Below, piece by piece: positions 44,261 to 57,431 of a DNA stretch of 64,000 nucleotides (within the stretch, counting starts at the first letter, position 1; the number at the start of each line of letters is the position of its first letter). The stretch is from the NCBI GenBank assembly GCA_037447655.1, contig JBBHKE010000065.1, positions 38,624-102,623 on the forward strand. The letters run 5' to 3'. The notes below the pieces were generated by a model. That model did not search any database and was not told the origin of the DNA. It saw only the letters and a list, made by a program, of their open reading frames with translations. The translations under genes were made by a program, and so were the position numbers. Source of the stretch: Zygnema cylindricum (lineage: Eukaryota; Streptophyta; Zygnematophyceae; Zygnematales; Zygnemataceae).

Positions 44261-46734
44261 TTGGAGTGATGACAGCTCTCCATGGCCACCCTCTACACCT
44301 TTGGTTGTTTATGTTTTTCTTCGTTCAGCCAACATGGTAAGTTGGTTTGTTACTCAACACTTCATTGTGTAAGAACTTAGAAATGGATTTAACTCAGGAC
44401 TTCATTTTTTTTGATATTATACCTGTTGGAACCATCAAATAGTGGATACCTAACATAAGTGAACTAATTTTAAAATTACGGCAATTATTGTGACTTTAAT
44501 GCAGATAAGGGGTCCTTTAAAATCTTGTTGCCTCGAAATCTCATTTTCTCTCTAACATCCACCCACTCAAAAATTTAAATAATTGTTCCAATAAAACTGC
44601 ATTGATTTAATTTGTCTCACCATAATATAATTGCTTTTAATTTTAATGTGACAGTTGAATTACTTGTTGTTGCTGTATAAAAGCTGTCATTCTGAAAAAT
44701 GGCTTTCACATTGTTATCGGATTGCAATCATTTTTAATCGAACATCTCTGTAAAGGGTCTCCTTTTTGGGTCCAACTTCGGCCATTTTTCCAGCAAGGGT
44801 GGTGGAGACAAGTTATCGCGACTCGGAGGGAGACACACATGTAAGAAATCTGAAGGCCTCTTTCTTTGTAACTCTTAAAGAATTTGTTGGTCTCATGCAA
44901 TATGTGCAATTTGGGAATGCTTTGAAGTTTAGAAATGGAACTTTTAAAGTATGACATTTTATGTTGCAGTGACTGTTCGATTCTCGGTGACGAAAACTCC
45001 TCTCTCTCTCTCCCTCCTTTGAATTGGAATTTTTTGGGTTGGCTTGTTGGTAATTCAAAAACAAACTTATCATCAATTCGAAATATCTAATCATAAATTT
45101 GGGGGAGAACTCAATATTCCAGAAAAACTGTGGATTGTCTTCATCATTAATGACTTTTTGGAGGAGCATTCTTTGAATAACCTAGTGTAAATAAAATCAA
45201 AACCACGTGCACTTTCCGTGTTCAATAAGTACAGTTATTTGCATCGATAATCGGGCAACTTCGTTGGTATAGTAAATGGATAACTTTGTCTTATAATCCT
45301 TTATTGACCTCTCGAGTTGTCAAGCATTCCCTTGTTGTTTTAACTCTAAGGTTGGAGGACTTAGGTTTCTACTTGTTAAAATATTCTCAAGGTTTTAGAG
45401 TCAAGACAATTTATTTCCTATGTGTTTATTTTCTTGTTGGTGTGTTTCTTCGAAGTCAACCTTGTGTTCTTTGTTGCTGTATATCAAATCAAATGCTAGT
45501 CACTGCAATTTTTATATATATCATTTTGATGATCTCATTTTTTTTTTCAAAATATAATTTGTTAAAGGTTGCCAAATGATGAAAGCTCGGTTTCATTTTT
45601 TTATATTTTTCTTTTTATCTGCATATACATACATCTACATACTCAAATTTGTATGCATGACATACGTACGTATATGTACATTATGTATATTATGTATGTA
45701 TTTGTATAAACAAATGTATGTGTATAAATATGTATATATGTGTATATACATATGTGTTTGTTCACATAAAATCTCTGATATGCTCATGTCTTCATCTGTT
45801 CAGATTACTTCCCATAATTATTTTTTGTAATCATAATGGTTTTACATGTTTCCACCATTACTAATAAATAAAATATTGTTGACAGCATAACAAGGTTAAC
45901 GATTTTTTCCGCCATTTTGTACTTGCGTCTTTTCTCATAATGTTAAGGCCAGACTTGCTTTTTAACCCATGGATTTTTTAACCTGTATATTATCAATGTG
46001 ACACTCTCAAAATGGGTACAACTTGTAACATCACTTGGTCACAATACATGATTCACGCTAAGGCGATCATTCCACAAAACCTTGTTAGAAAAAGGTTTAA
46101 AAAGCATGTTTTATGAATATTTATGGCGGATGAGCACACAGTAATTATTGATATGTTTTTGGTAATGGAATAGATGACACGGTCAAACATCGACAAGAGT
46201 GACGCATAACCAATAAGAAAGACTCCCAAATCTCTAATAAACAAAAGGCGACAGTCATTAGATGGTTGACTTTTTGCAATCGGTCAACCAATGTATGAGT
46301 TCCGGAAAGATATGTTTTGAATAGGGATTCTAAGAAGAAGTTTTAAGGCTGGGAAGTCTTGATGTAAAAGGTAAATTCTTGGCCAGATTTTATTTTCGAA
46401 GGTGTTCTCAAAAACAGTCCATGCTAAGTGAGTAGATAGAGGATCTCAAGTGATGTGAATCTAGTCGGGATCATCGACCAAAATTAGCCGAACATCATAG
46501 CAGTAGAGACGAGAGAGAGATATTTTCTGAGCTCAAAATGACCGGCTTCAGATTTTTTAATTGAAAATAGATAGAAGGGTGAACTTTCCTTCATTAGAAA
46601 ACAAAGAGAAGACATAAGAGTGGAAACGAAAGAAGGTTCTTGTACAAGTCGACAAAAGTATCCAATGCCATCATAAGAGTCGCGTGAGCTGAAACAAAAG
46701 AAAAGACCTAAACTCTGCATTCAATCCATAATAG
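44261..46734. other. U2 spacer without a recognised gene
   Basis: Collinear with 37431-39777 of U1. It contains the microsatellite at 45606-45762. The unbroken GTATATTATCAATGTG at about 45985-46000 is the empty version of the site where hAT1 sits in U3. Confidence 0.55.
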
Positions 46735-47440
46735 AACGCTGTTGTGGCTGCCTGTTTCACCATGTTTGACCATGTTTGACCATGTTTGACCATGTGTGAC
46801 TGTGTTTGACCATGTTTGACCATGTGCGACTGTGTTTGACCATGTTTGACCATGTTTGACTGTGTTTGACCATGTTTAACCGTGTTTGACAAGGTTAGAC
46901 TAGAACTTCTGTACAGGAACATTAACGCTTCAGCTTCGACTTCAACTTTTTGGCATCCGATTTGTACCAATCCAAACCCAACGAACAACTTTTTTGTCAC
47001 TATCCCAAATTTTGAGACCTCCACTAATTTCTTCATGCAAATAGATTAAAAAAGATATGAATTCAAGACCGGAGAACTTGGCAAGTGAAATAAATAACAA
47101 AACCTGAATGAGAAAAAAAAAACCTTTCCTCGTCCGCCCCATGACATGAATGCAAAAGAATATACAAAAAGAATTGAAGGACCGGCATTCTTCTCTACAA
47201 ATGCATAAAGTTTAGCAAAAAAAAATGGAGTGAAAATGGTAAACCATCACGACTTTAGAAAAAAAAATATAAACCGTGAAAAAAAAATTATAGAGATGAT
47301 AATTGGGCTGTCATCGAACTCGTCTTTCCAACAAATGTCGACCAATCGACAAGAGCCCTGGAATTGAGGTAAACAAACGAGTTAAAAATAAAGTAAAGAA
47401 CAAGGTCTAAAAAAAGCCAAGAAATCCTATTGAAAAAGAG
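46735..47440 (-). pseudogene. U2 right arm: inverted copy of the exon-like fragment
   Basis: On the minus strand the blocks RLVDICWKDEFDDSPIIISI (about 47280-47350), the short exon (47108-47143) and EISGGLKIWDSD (about 46985-47030) parallel the left arm. The array of 10 bp repeats at 46751-46900 closes it. Confidence 0.55.
46751..46900. repeat. 10 bp tandem repeat, 15 units
   Basis: CATGTTTGAC and TGTGTTTGAC alternate in exact 10 bp register. The matching array in U3 (55637-55800) is of similar length, while U1 has a shorter, more degenerate one. Confidence 0.93.
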
Positions 47441-48219
47441 AGAGAAGAGAGGGAGAGAGAGACAGGAGGGAAGGCGGGAGGACGGGAAGAGGTAGGGAGT
47501 GAAGGTGTTTGAAAACCCGTCCAAAAAATCTTGCTTTTCAAAAGGTTGTTATTAATATGTATCAGTTATTCATAAAAAATGTCACGACTTGCATGATTAG
47601 ACTTCACAGTCGTAGTTTGCACTCTACCGTACAGCTTTCGGATGAAGCTTGCAAGAAAGGATATGAATTCACGACTTTTTAAATACACCGCGCTATTTCG
47701 TGCCATTTTTGGTAGATCGTCACTCTTTGCCCATTTTTGTGCATTTTTCCGGTACTCTACTAAACCCTTACGTGCCCCTCCTTTCCAAACTTCTCTCCTA
47801 ACCATCATCGTAACCCTAATCGCAGACAATACTTCTACCCGAAACTCGACAGAGTTATCTTTGTCCCCTTTTTTGAAACATCTACCCACAAATCTTTATT
47901 CCAATGGAAAATGTCCATTGTAAGGGAGAGCTGTTTGTTAAGCTTGTCGGATATAGTAATGATAATTGGGAATTGTTAAACTTGTCGGATGAAATAATAA
48001 TAACTAAAAATGAAAGTTATTTATCCGTTAGAGCACTTTCCAACATATTAGATGCAGCCTAGTGTATATACACACTTGAGCAATGATGAAATTTTAAGGA
48101 AAAGTGGTCACAAAATAAAACGTGAAAGTTTTTGTATTATGGTCACCTAAATGTTTTGCGCTGTCATCGTCGCTTTCTAAAACAGCTCGCATGACTCTTC
48201 TCTTGTTTCTTGTTTCCTA

Positions 48220-49155
48220 GGGCACTTTCCCATATAACCAAAACTTTTGTCTTGTAACTTTGTTTTTAGCGAAGATTCTCCGTACCACTTTCAAAACGTT
48301 CCTATGTATAGAAATAAATCGTTACTTTAAATTGTGACGGATGTAGATGTGGGTGTAATTTGTGACGGTTGTAAACGACTACAAAACTCGGGACAATTGA
48401 TGACGTTTACAACATAACGATGGTTGTAGATGTCTAACTACTTGTGACATTGTAGATGTTTAAGGTTTGTGACATTCTAACGTCACGCTTTAATTATGAC
48501 AGCATCAATGTCACAATTTCTAAAACTTTCCCCCAAGGTTTCTCGATTTTGATTTTAAGTCTTTTCTCACTATACCTGCCATCAAAACACGACCAAAGGT
48601 AGTAAAAATAATATGTTTTCAAAGATTTTTCATTTGATACCAGTGTTGACGTTTTTCATTGCAAGAATTGTGAGATAAACGCGATAGTGGGAGAGGGAGA
48701 GAGAAAGAGGCGCTTTCATGAACATCGCTTTTGCGAAATGCCGTCCGTTGGTCGAGACACCCTCCACGACCCTTGTACAGGAAAAAGGTCACGAAAAAAG
48801 GCACGCATAGGATGGAAACGTGCAATGGGTTTATTTTTGTACTCCGTGCACAAAAATTGTCAAAAACTTACGACACGTGCGGAAGCATATGCTTATTCGC
48901 TCACCTCATGGAACTTTATTTAAAATCATCTCGCGAGGTGATTTTACATAAAATTTAAACATGAGCTAGAAGGACGCGAAAGTGGGTCAAAACGCGCTTG
49001 ACGACAAACTGCAGTACATATAAAATTTCAAGGTAATGCAACTTGTACGATGGTAATTTCATTTTTTTGCTACGACCGGATTTTCACGTTTTTTTCTAAG
49101 TTATTGAGGAAAACGACAAAAAATAACTGTAACTCTAGCACATTGGAAAGTGCCC
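48220..49155. mobile_element. DNA transposon H1 (Tourist/Harbinger-like), non-coding
   Basis: Ends are GGGCACTTTCC and GGAAAGTGCCC (perfect 11 bp inverted repeats). Flanking trinucleotides are CTA (left) and TTA (right), compatible with the TWA-type target duplication of PIF/Harbinger elements. The sister units U1 and U3 lack it. No transposase frame. Its interior near the left end (AAAACGTTCCTATGT) resembles H2. Confidence 0.7.
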
Positions 49156-49158
49156 TTA

Positions 49159-50111
49159 GGGTGTGTGCCCATGTAACCGAAACTTCAAAACGTTACTTTG
49201 GATTTTAGCGCAGATTTTACGGTGCACTTTTCAAAGTGTTCTTATGTGAATCATTTTTTGCGCCTTCATTACTTCAAATATGTGACAATTGTAGACATCT
49301 ACAAAATGTGTGACAACCCGCGAAACAAAATGTAGACGACTACGAAACTTCCTAAACTTAGTGACTTTACAATAACGGCGACGGTTGTAGACGTAAAGTT
49401 TTTTGTGACATTGTAAATGTTTAGGGTTTTGTGACATTGCGAAGTCATGCTACCTTGTGACGTCATTAGTACGTAAATCTTCAGCCATGGCTTCTCAAAT
49501 TTTTTTTCTTATCATTTATCATTCGATATGCCATCAAACTAAGTCCAAAATGTTCAAAAAGAAGAAAAAAAAATCTTTCATTTGATACGATTATTGCTGC
49601 ATTTCATTTAGAGAAGAGAGAAAGGGGAGCGGTCGAGTGAGAAAGAGGGGGAGAGACGAGGACGACGTAAACTTTAGCAAAGGACCCATGAATGAAAGTG
49701 GAGGTCCGAGACCCCAACGAATTTTTTTACGTACATGCTTGTCATTTTCATACGTACATGCGCGTGACGAGCAGGGAAAAAAATAGCGTGTACTCGCCCT
49801 TGTTAAAAAATATTCGAAGACGTTTCACGCCTACAATACCGTTTTTCTTATTCGTCAATAGGGTATTATTATAATTAAATTCAGGTCGCGATTTGATATC
49901 AGTACAAGTGTGAAGATGAGCTGGCGTGACGTGGAAGTGGGTCGAAATGATGATAACGCCAAATTGACGTACTTTACAAAGTTACAAGATGACGCAAAAT
50001 GTACTATGGGTCCTGCCCATTTTTCGTACGGCGTAAGGTTTTCTCGTTGCAAGTCCCATTTTCTGTGAAAACGACGGGAAAAAGCCATTACCTACACATG
50101 GGCACACACCC
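49159..50111. mobile_element. DNA transposon H2 (Tourist/Harbinger-like), non-coding
   Basis: Ends are GGGTGTGTGCCCATGT and its exact reverse complement at 50096-50111. TTA lies on the left, shared with H1, and GTA on the right. It directly abuts H1 and shares interior words with it, so the two are probably related elements inserted side by side. No coding capacity. Confidence 0.75.
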
Positions 50112-50945
50112 GTATTTTGTGAGATTTTAAATTTAATTTCCTCCCTTCGATCGGGCGACGGGATGTAAACTCCGAATATTTCGGTAAACTCCAAATATTT
50201 CGGGACTAGAAACGACATAATTTTTTGGACGCGGGACTAGAAACGACATAATTATTTGGACGCCTTCCACGTGCGCAACTGTTGTTGGTCACGTTTCTAA
50301 CGAACGAGGTGCGCCATTCCGCGTGTGACGGCGCTGTCAAGCCTGTCCATGTTACCAAACACCGTTTTGAACGAGTTTATAACGTATGTACACCGCCAAT
50401 CGTTATTAGCGTTGTGTACGCTAATTCCGTCCCGCTTTTTTTTTTTTTCTCAAATAGAATTATCCACACTATTTAAAAAAAACCCTAATTCCTCATTAGA
50501 ATAGACGATTTCTTCGAAAATTTTCAAATTCCCAATTAGCGTAAACCACGCTAATTATTCGTATACGCTAAAAAAACTTACACGCTAATAACGATTGGCG
50601 GTGTACATTATACCGTATCTTCGTACATTATATGCTGTACGAAACATTCCGGCCGGTTTGATTTGGTGAAGCTTGTGACTTGTATATGGCCAGAAAACGA
50701 CAAGTTTCCCACTCTTCTTCAATATCAACTTTTTTGCGCAAACGAAAGGCTCTCCGTTACAATGGATATTTGCCCTAACCCTAATTGTAAAACTCTAATC
50801 GAAACCTTCATTCTAAACCCTGACCGTTAGCCTAACCCTAACTGTAACATTAGACTAGTGCTAAGTGTAGTTTCAACTCTTAACCTTAGACTGAACTCTA
50901 ATACTAGTCTAAATTATTGCCTCTTTATCTGTCTTGTAATCGTAA

Positions 50946-50976
50946 CCCTAGTTGTAACCCTAACCCTAACCCTCTC
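50946..50976. repeat. Telomere-like repeats, end of U2
   Basis: CCCTAGTTGTAACCCTAACCCTAACCCT-type sequence: three consecutive CCCTAA-like units after degenerate ones. Confidence 0.8.
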
Positions 50977-51713
50977 TATTGTCTAACTCATGTTTTTGTC
51001 GTAACATTATTTTAATCTGGCTTTCAACTCAATCAAGAATCTTTGTCAAACTCTCGCTTCACTCCCGCTGTAAGGAACTTCACTTTAGTGAAGTGAATCC
51101 TTCTTAGATTTTTTTGTTGTTATTTCATGTTCAGATTTTCCTACCTTGAGAAGTAAAATTATAGTCAATGGTACAATAATGTTTGACAAGATCCATTCTT
51201 TTAAACCGACTTGTTTCCAAACATCAATGATTGGGAGTGGATCGGTTAAAGTGGATTTTAGAGTGGATCTTAACCTTAATAACCTAAATGATTTCCAAAG
51301 GGCATAATACCAGAGCTATCTATGGCTAAACATATCTCTTAGGAGTGAAAAGTCGATCAATAATGCAATGATGCACATGCTTTTCCTGTAGGCCCGGCAA
51401 TCTTCCCTTCCAATCCGCATGGAGCGACTAATCCCTCCACCGGAATTAGTGTGGGAGAATCTAGGATCGAAGGAGGAGTATCATAGAGATAACGTCGAGA
51501 ATGCTCGGGGAGAGCAGTGAAGTGGTGAACTTGTGTTGTTAGAGCGGATTCAATCAATTGATCCGTTATTAAAAGAAGACAAAAGTAAAAACAATTAAAA
51601 TCATAAAAAAAAAAAAAAAAGAATAAATTAGATATTCCGTCCGTTAATGTTTAACCTTGTTGCATACCTTGTTTCTTACTTTATTTTTGACTTGTTTTTT
51701 ATTTGAATTTCAG

Positions 51714-52290
51714 AAAGCTTATCGATTGGTCGACTGCCTCGACATTCGCTGGCAACAAGAGTTGGATGGCTGTCTGTCTACGATTTGTGAAATCATTTGG
51801 CTTCCCCTTTTTTTTTCCATTTTTCTTGTAAGTACTTTTTGTTTGAAGTCGTGATGGTTTTACCATTTTCACTCCATTGTTTTTTTCCTAACTTGACGCT
51901 TTTGAAGAATAGAAAAAGCGTCGGTCTTTTAATTATTTTTGTATGATCTCTTTCATATTATGTCATAGGGCGGGAAGGAGGCAAGCATTCCACTTTTATC
52001 ATTGAGGTATCTGTTATTTATGTTGCTTGCCAAGTTTTCTGCTCTTGACCTCATATCTTTTTGCCTTAGGAAATTAGTGGAGGTGCGAAATTTGGGCCAG
52101 TGAGGAAAAAGTTGGTATTTTCGGTTTTCCAAGATGGATTGGTAGAAATCAGATGCAAAATAGTTGAAGATGAAGTTGAAGCCGTCGTCTAATTCTATTG
52201 AAGATTTAGTCAAACACTGTCAAAGATGGTCAAACATGGTCAAACATGGTCAACACGGTAAAAATTGGTCAAACAGGCGTTCGCAGCGTT
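51714..52290 (+). pseudogene. U3 left arm: exon-like gene fragment
   Basis: Best-preserved copy. The block 51714-51827 encodes AYRLVDCLDIRWQQELDG, block 51969-52006 encodes GGKHSTFIIE, and the block from 52070 encodes EISGGAKFGPVRKK, then FQDGLVEIRC and VEDEVEAVV before a stop near 52190. All borders are AG/GT. The second and third blocks join in frame. Family unknown; it could be a host gene piece captured by a transposon. Confidence 0.55.
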
Positions 52291-53667
52291 GGGGCTCTAT
52301 TTTGGAGTGGTGGTGGCTCTCCAAGGTCGTCCTAACTTTCTTTGGTTCTATTTGTGTTTCTACGTTCAGCCGTTATGGTAAGTTGGTTTATTACTTAACA
52401 CTACATTGTGTAAGAAGTTAGAAATGGTTTTAACTCAGGACTTCATTTCTTTGTGATGTTATACCTGTTGGAACCATCAAATATTGGATACCTAACATAA
52501 GTGAACTAATTTAAATATTACAGAAATGATTGTGACTTTCGTGCGGATACGGGGTCCGTCAAAACCCTGTTGTCTTGAAATCTCAGTTTAGTCTAACATC
52601 CATTGTCTCTAAAATATTAAATAATTGTTCCGGTAAAACTGCATTGATTTAAGCTGTCTCACCAGAATAAAACTGCTTCTTATTTTAATGTGGCAGCTGG
52701 ATTGCCTATTGTTGCTTAAGTGCGCGTTCTCTTTCGAATAATGGCTTTCACATTGTTATCGGATTGCAATCGTTTTTAATCGAACATCTCTGTAAAGGGT
52801 CTCCAATCGAGACTTTTTGGGGTCCAACTTCGGCCATTTTTCCAGCGAGGGTGGTGGAGACAAGTTATCGGGACTCGGAGGGAGACACACGTGTAAGAAA
52901 TCTCAAGGCCTCTTTCTTTGTAACTCTTAGAGGATTTGTTGGTCCCATGCAATATGTGCAATTTGGGCATGCTTTCAAGTTTAGAACTGGAAATTTTAAA
53001 GTATGACATTTTATGTTGTAGTGACAGTTCGATTTCTGGTTACGAAAACTCCTCTCTCTCTCTCTCCCTCTTTTGAATTGGAAATTTTTGGGTTGGCTTG
53101 TTTGTTATTCAAAAACAGACTTATCATCAATGCGAAATATCTAATCATAAATTTGGCGGAGAACTCGAATCTTTTGAAAAACAGTGGATTGTCTCCATAA
53201 TAAATGACTTCTTGGAGGAGCATTCTTTGAATAACCCGGTGTAAATAAAATCAAAACCACGTGCACTTTCCGTGTTCAATAAGTTCAGTTATTCGCATCA
53301 ATACTCAGGGAAGTTCGTTTGCATAGTAAATGGATAGGAAATGGATAGCTTTTTCTTATAATCCTTTATTGACCTCTCTGATTGTCAAGCATTCCCTTGT
53401 TGTTTTTACTCTAAGGTTGAAGGACTTAGGTTTCTACTTGTGAAAATATTCTGAAGGTTTTAGAGTTACACAATATACCTATTAGGTGTTTTAGTGTGTT
53501 TCTTCGAAGACAACCTTGTGTAACCGTGTGTTTTTTGTTGCTGGAAATCAAAGTCAAATGCTAGTCACTGCAATTTTTAAGTATATCATTTTGATGAGCT
53601 CATTTCTGTTTTCAAAATATAATTTGTTAAGGGTTGCCAAATGATGAAGGCTCGGTTTCATTTTTTT

Positions 53668-53840
53668 ATATGTATATTTTTATCCACATATATACATCTA
53701 TGTACTCATGTTTATATGCATATATACATATATATATGTGTATATGCTGTATGTATGTATATGTATATACAAGTATATGTGTGTATATAAATATATATGT
53801 TTATATGTGTATATACATGTGCATTTATATGTGTTTGTTC
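53668..53840. repeat. AT-rich microsatellite, U3
   Basis: TATATG/TGTATA runs, counterpart of 38690-38866. Confidence 0.9.
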
Positions 53841-54002
53841 AAAAGTAATTCTTGGTATGCTCGTGTCTTAACAAATGAAAGAAAATATTGTTGACACAGT
53901 ATAACAAGCTTAATGATTTTCCATTTTGTGCTTTGCGTCTTTTCTCATAATGATAAGGCCAGAGCTGCCTTTTAATCCATGGATTTTTTAACCCGTATAT
54001 TA

Positions 54003-54845
54003 TAGTGTTGTGTATCGGTAAAAAACTTATCGCGATAACACTGATACCGATAGTTATCGGTTATCGAACGGTCAGAGATTCCGATATATCGGTCTGGGAC
54101 CAACAAATTCTATATCGGCGATAACTTAAAAAATATATAGTATGCATACAATAGCACTTTATAACATACTGTATTATTTTATTGATTTTATATAGCGTGG
54201 CATGCCACGAATAAAAATATGTGCCGTTACCGTTTAGCTGCAATTTATTACAGACAGCGCAGCATATAAACGTTGGCCGGTTAACAAACAAAAATTTTAC
54301 AGCGATGTACGTAATTTTACCAAGACTGGGGAACATGGAACTGTAAAAGGACGGCGCACACAAAAGTACAACGGACGCAAAATAACATTTTGCGTGCCGC
54401 CGAAATCGAACGGACGACTTGGAATGAGAAAACAAGAGCGGACGGCCAACGTGAGCGCCAGCATCAGGAATGGCTCTTTTGGCAGCTTATGCCAAAAAAG
54501 CTGACAGGTTGACAGGTGGCAGGTCCCCAGTGGATCTTAAGGAATAAAGGGACAAAGCCATGGCGTCGGATGTGAAAGGTACATCATTTTTACTAGATCC
54601 GTACGTCCGGAGAATGAGACGTACAGTTTTCGTACGTCCGGTGAATAAGACGTACAGTTGAGTGCACAGGCCGTACATTTATATGTACGGTCCGTACAGT
54701 TAATCGCCGATAAGTACCCGATATTATCGGTTACTTATCAGCGATAAGACCGATAGCGATATATCGTACCAATATATCGATTATCGGATACTCGAAAAAA
54801 AGCCCATATCGGTTATCGGCAAATCCTTACCGATACACAACACTA
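54003..54845. mobile_element. hAT1: 843 bp non-autonomous hAT-like transposon
   Basis: Perfect 19 bp terminal inverted repeats, TAGTGTTGTGTATCGGTAA at the left and its reverse complement at the right. Flanks GTATATTA (53995-54002) and GAATATTA (54846-54853) form an 8 bp duplication with one mismatch, typical of hAT. U2 has the unbroken site GTATATTATCAATGTG at about 45985. Subterminal TATCGG and CGATA words repeat many times, as binding sites of hAT transposases often do. No transposase frame. Confidence 0.9.
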
Positions 54846-55619
54846 GAATATTATCAATGTGTTACTTTCAAAATGGGTACAACATGTAACATCAGTTGGT
54901 CGCAATACATGATTCACCCTAAGGCGGTTATTCCACAAAACCTTGTTCGAAAGGGGTTTAAAAATTATATTTTAAAAATATTTATGGCGGATGATCATAT
55001 AGTAATTATCGATATGTTTTTGATAATGGAATAGATGGCATGGTCAAACATCGACAAAAGTGACGCATAACCAATTCGAAGGACTCCCAAATTTAAAATT
55101 AATAATTGGCGTCAGTCATTATACGGTTGACTTTTTGCAATCGGTCAACCAATTTATGAGTTCCGGAAAGATGTGTTTTGAATAAGGAGTCTAGGAAGAA
55201 TTTTTAAGGCTGAGAAGTCTCGACGTAAAAGGAGAATTCTCGACCAGATATTATTTTCGAATGTGTTCTCAAAAACAGTCCATGCCCTGTGAGTAGATAG
55301 AGGATCGCAAATGATGTGAATATAGCCAGGATCGACGCCCAAAACTAGGCGAACATTATAGTAGTAGAGACAAGAGATAGATTTTTTTGAGCTCCAAATG
55401 ACAAAGTTCAGATTTTTTAATTGACAATAGATGGAAAGGTAGACATTCCTGGAGTAGAAAAAGAGAGAAGAGAGAAGAGTGGAAATGAAAGAAGGTACGC
55501 TACGAACACGTAAGGGAAATTGTACAAGTCTACAAAGTATCCAATGTCATCATAAAAGTGATGTGGGTTGAAGCAAAAGAAAAAGTACTAAACTCCGCCT
55601 CCACTCCATAATAGAATGC

Positions 55620-56155
55620 CGCTGTTGTGGCTGCATGTTTGACTGTGACAGACCATGTGTGATTGTGCTTGACCATGTTTGACCGTGTTTGTACGTGTTT
55701 GACTGTGTTTGACCATGTTTGATTGTGTTTGATCATGTTTGACCGTGTTTGACCGAATTTAATCGTGTTTGAACGTGTTTGATTGTGTTAGACAATGTTT
55801 GCCTAGAACCTCTGTAGAGGTAAATGAACGCTTCAGCTTCATCAACTTTTTTGCATCTGATTTCTACCAATCCATCTAGGAAAACCCAAAGAATTTTTTT
55901 CGTCACTGTTCCAAATTTTGAGACCTCCATTAATTTCTTCATGCAAAAATATACAAAAATATTTGAATTCAAGACCACATAACTCGGCAAGTGAAATAAA
56001 ATAACGGAAACCACAACGATGAAAATGGAAACCTTTCCTCGTCCGCCCTATGACATGAATGCAAGACAAAATATAAAAGAATCGAAGGACCAACATTATT
56101 CTCCTCAAATGCATAAAGTTAGGAAAAAAAATATGGATTGAAAATGGTAAACCCA
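55620..56155 (-). pseudogene. U3 right arm: inverted copy of the exon-like fragment
   Basis: On the minus strand, GRTRKGF (short exon, about 56015-56050), EINGGLKIWNSDEK and RWIGRNQMQK (about 55840-55945). The frame 56180-55842 runs through both without splicing. The 10 bp array at 55637-55800 follows. The arm is shorter than in U1 and U2. Confidence 0.5.
55637..55800. repeat. 10 bp tandem repeat in U3 right arm, about 16 units
   Basis: GTGTTTGACC and GTGTTTGATT-type decamers, in register with a few variant units. Confidence 0.9.
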
Positions 56156-57426
56156 CACTATATATGAGAGCGCGTTTCAATGAGTTACCTTCGCCACAAC
56201 ATGTCGTTTTTTTTCTTGTTGGTGTTAGACGCAGTCAAATTTTAGATTCGTCCAAGCTGTACTTTTCAAAAGTTTCCTTCTTAATACATATTCTTGGTGT
56301 CTTTGTAGTTAGTATGGTTTTCGTGGATATGAAATATGAATTCCATAATGTTTAAGATAAAATAATAGTTTGGTTTTTATGTCAATTGCAATATTTACTC
56401 TAAATTTTTATTAAAACGAGACATGATAAATTAAAAAGCATCATGGTAAACCATATAAGTCTAAGGTGTGGCATAGCCGAAACTTGAAAACTACAAGAAG
56501 GGCAATATAAAACAAAGAAAGCAAGGTGAACACATAAAATGGCAAGTAAAATAAAAGCAACCAAACCCCAAATTGAAAAGCACGGCAACTCACTAAACCA
56601 TATCTACAACCCTGACCCTAACTCAATTAAATAAAAATGAATAGGGTGATCAATTTTGTTTCGACTTTAACTTAACCCTAAAATATTTAAAAAACCCTAA
56701 GTAAATTATCGATGTATCGTGATAGACATATATCGTAATATCGGCCGATTCAAATTTGTAGTGTTGTGTATCGGTAAGGATTTGCCGATAACCAATATGG
56801 ACCTTTTTTCGGGTACCCGATAATCGATATATTGGTACGATGTATCGCTATCGGTGTTATCGCCGATAAATAGCCGATATAAATAGCCGATATTTATCGG
56901 TGTTTATCGGCAATAACACCAATATCGATAACTGTCAGCGATATATGTACGGACCGTACAAATAAATGTACGGCCAGTACACCTAACTGTACGTCATATT
57001 CCCCGAATGCGCCGCGAACCCCCTTCCCCCTGATTTCGGTAAAAAATCGCAATTTTTCCTTGATTATTTATTATTTATGGGGGTTTTACTTGGGTTCCAC
57101 GCTCCCATACCCTTCTTCAATGTCCTTTTGAATGTTAGTTACGCCCATGGATTCCAATTCGTACGGATTTGGAATTTTCTGTTAAAATTACGTAATATTC
57201 GTCGATTTCATACTTTTCAAAAAAATCGTGTAGATTTCTCTTTACAAACATGTACGAAAAGCGAAATACCATAAAATCCTTAGAAAATCTTTAAAATTAT
57301 GAACAACTAACATAAATGTACAAAATTATACGGAAAGTGTACCCTGCAAACCTAATAATACGGCAAAACTTTGTCAATCGTACTGAGATATATAGGAACG
57401 TACGGCAATGTACCATATAAATCCTA

Positions 57427-57431
57427 GAATC
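57427..57431. repeat. Target-site duplication of element G, left copy
   Basis: GAATC here and at 61036-61040, a perfect 5 bp match around element G. Confidence 0.9.

Larger units (their letters stand above)
42827..50980. repeat. Tandem-array unit U2 (about 8.2 kb with insertions)
   Basis: Same landmark order as U1. It differs by an insertion of about 1.9 kb (48220-50111, two DNA transposons) and lacks about 1 kb that U1 and U3 have before the GGATGAAGCTTGC landmark. Confidence 0.88.
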
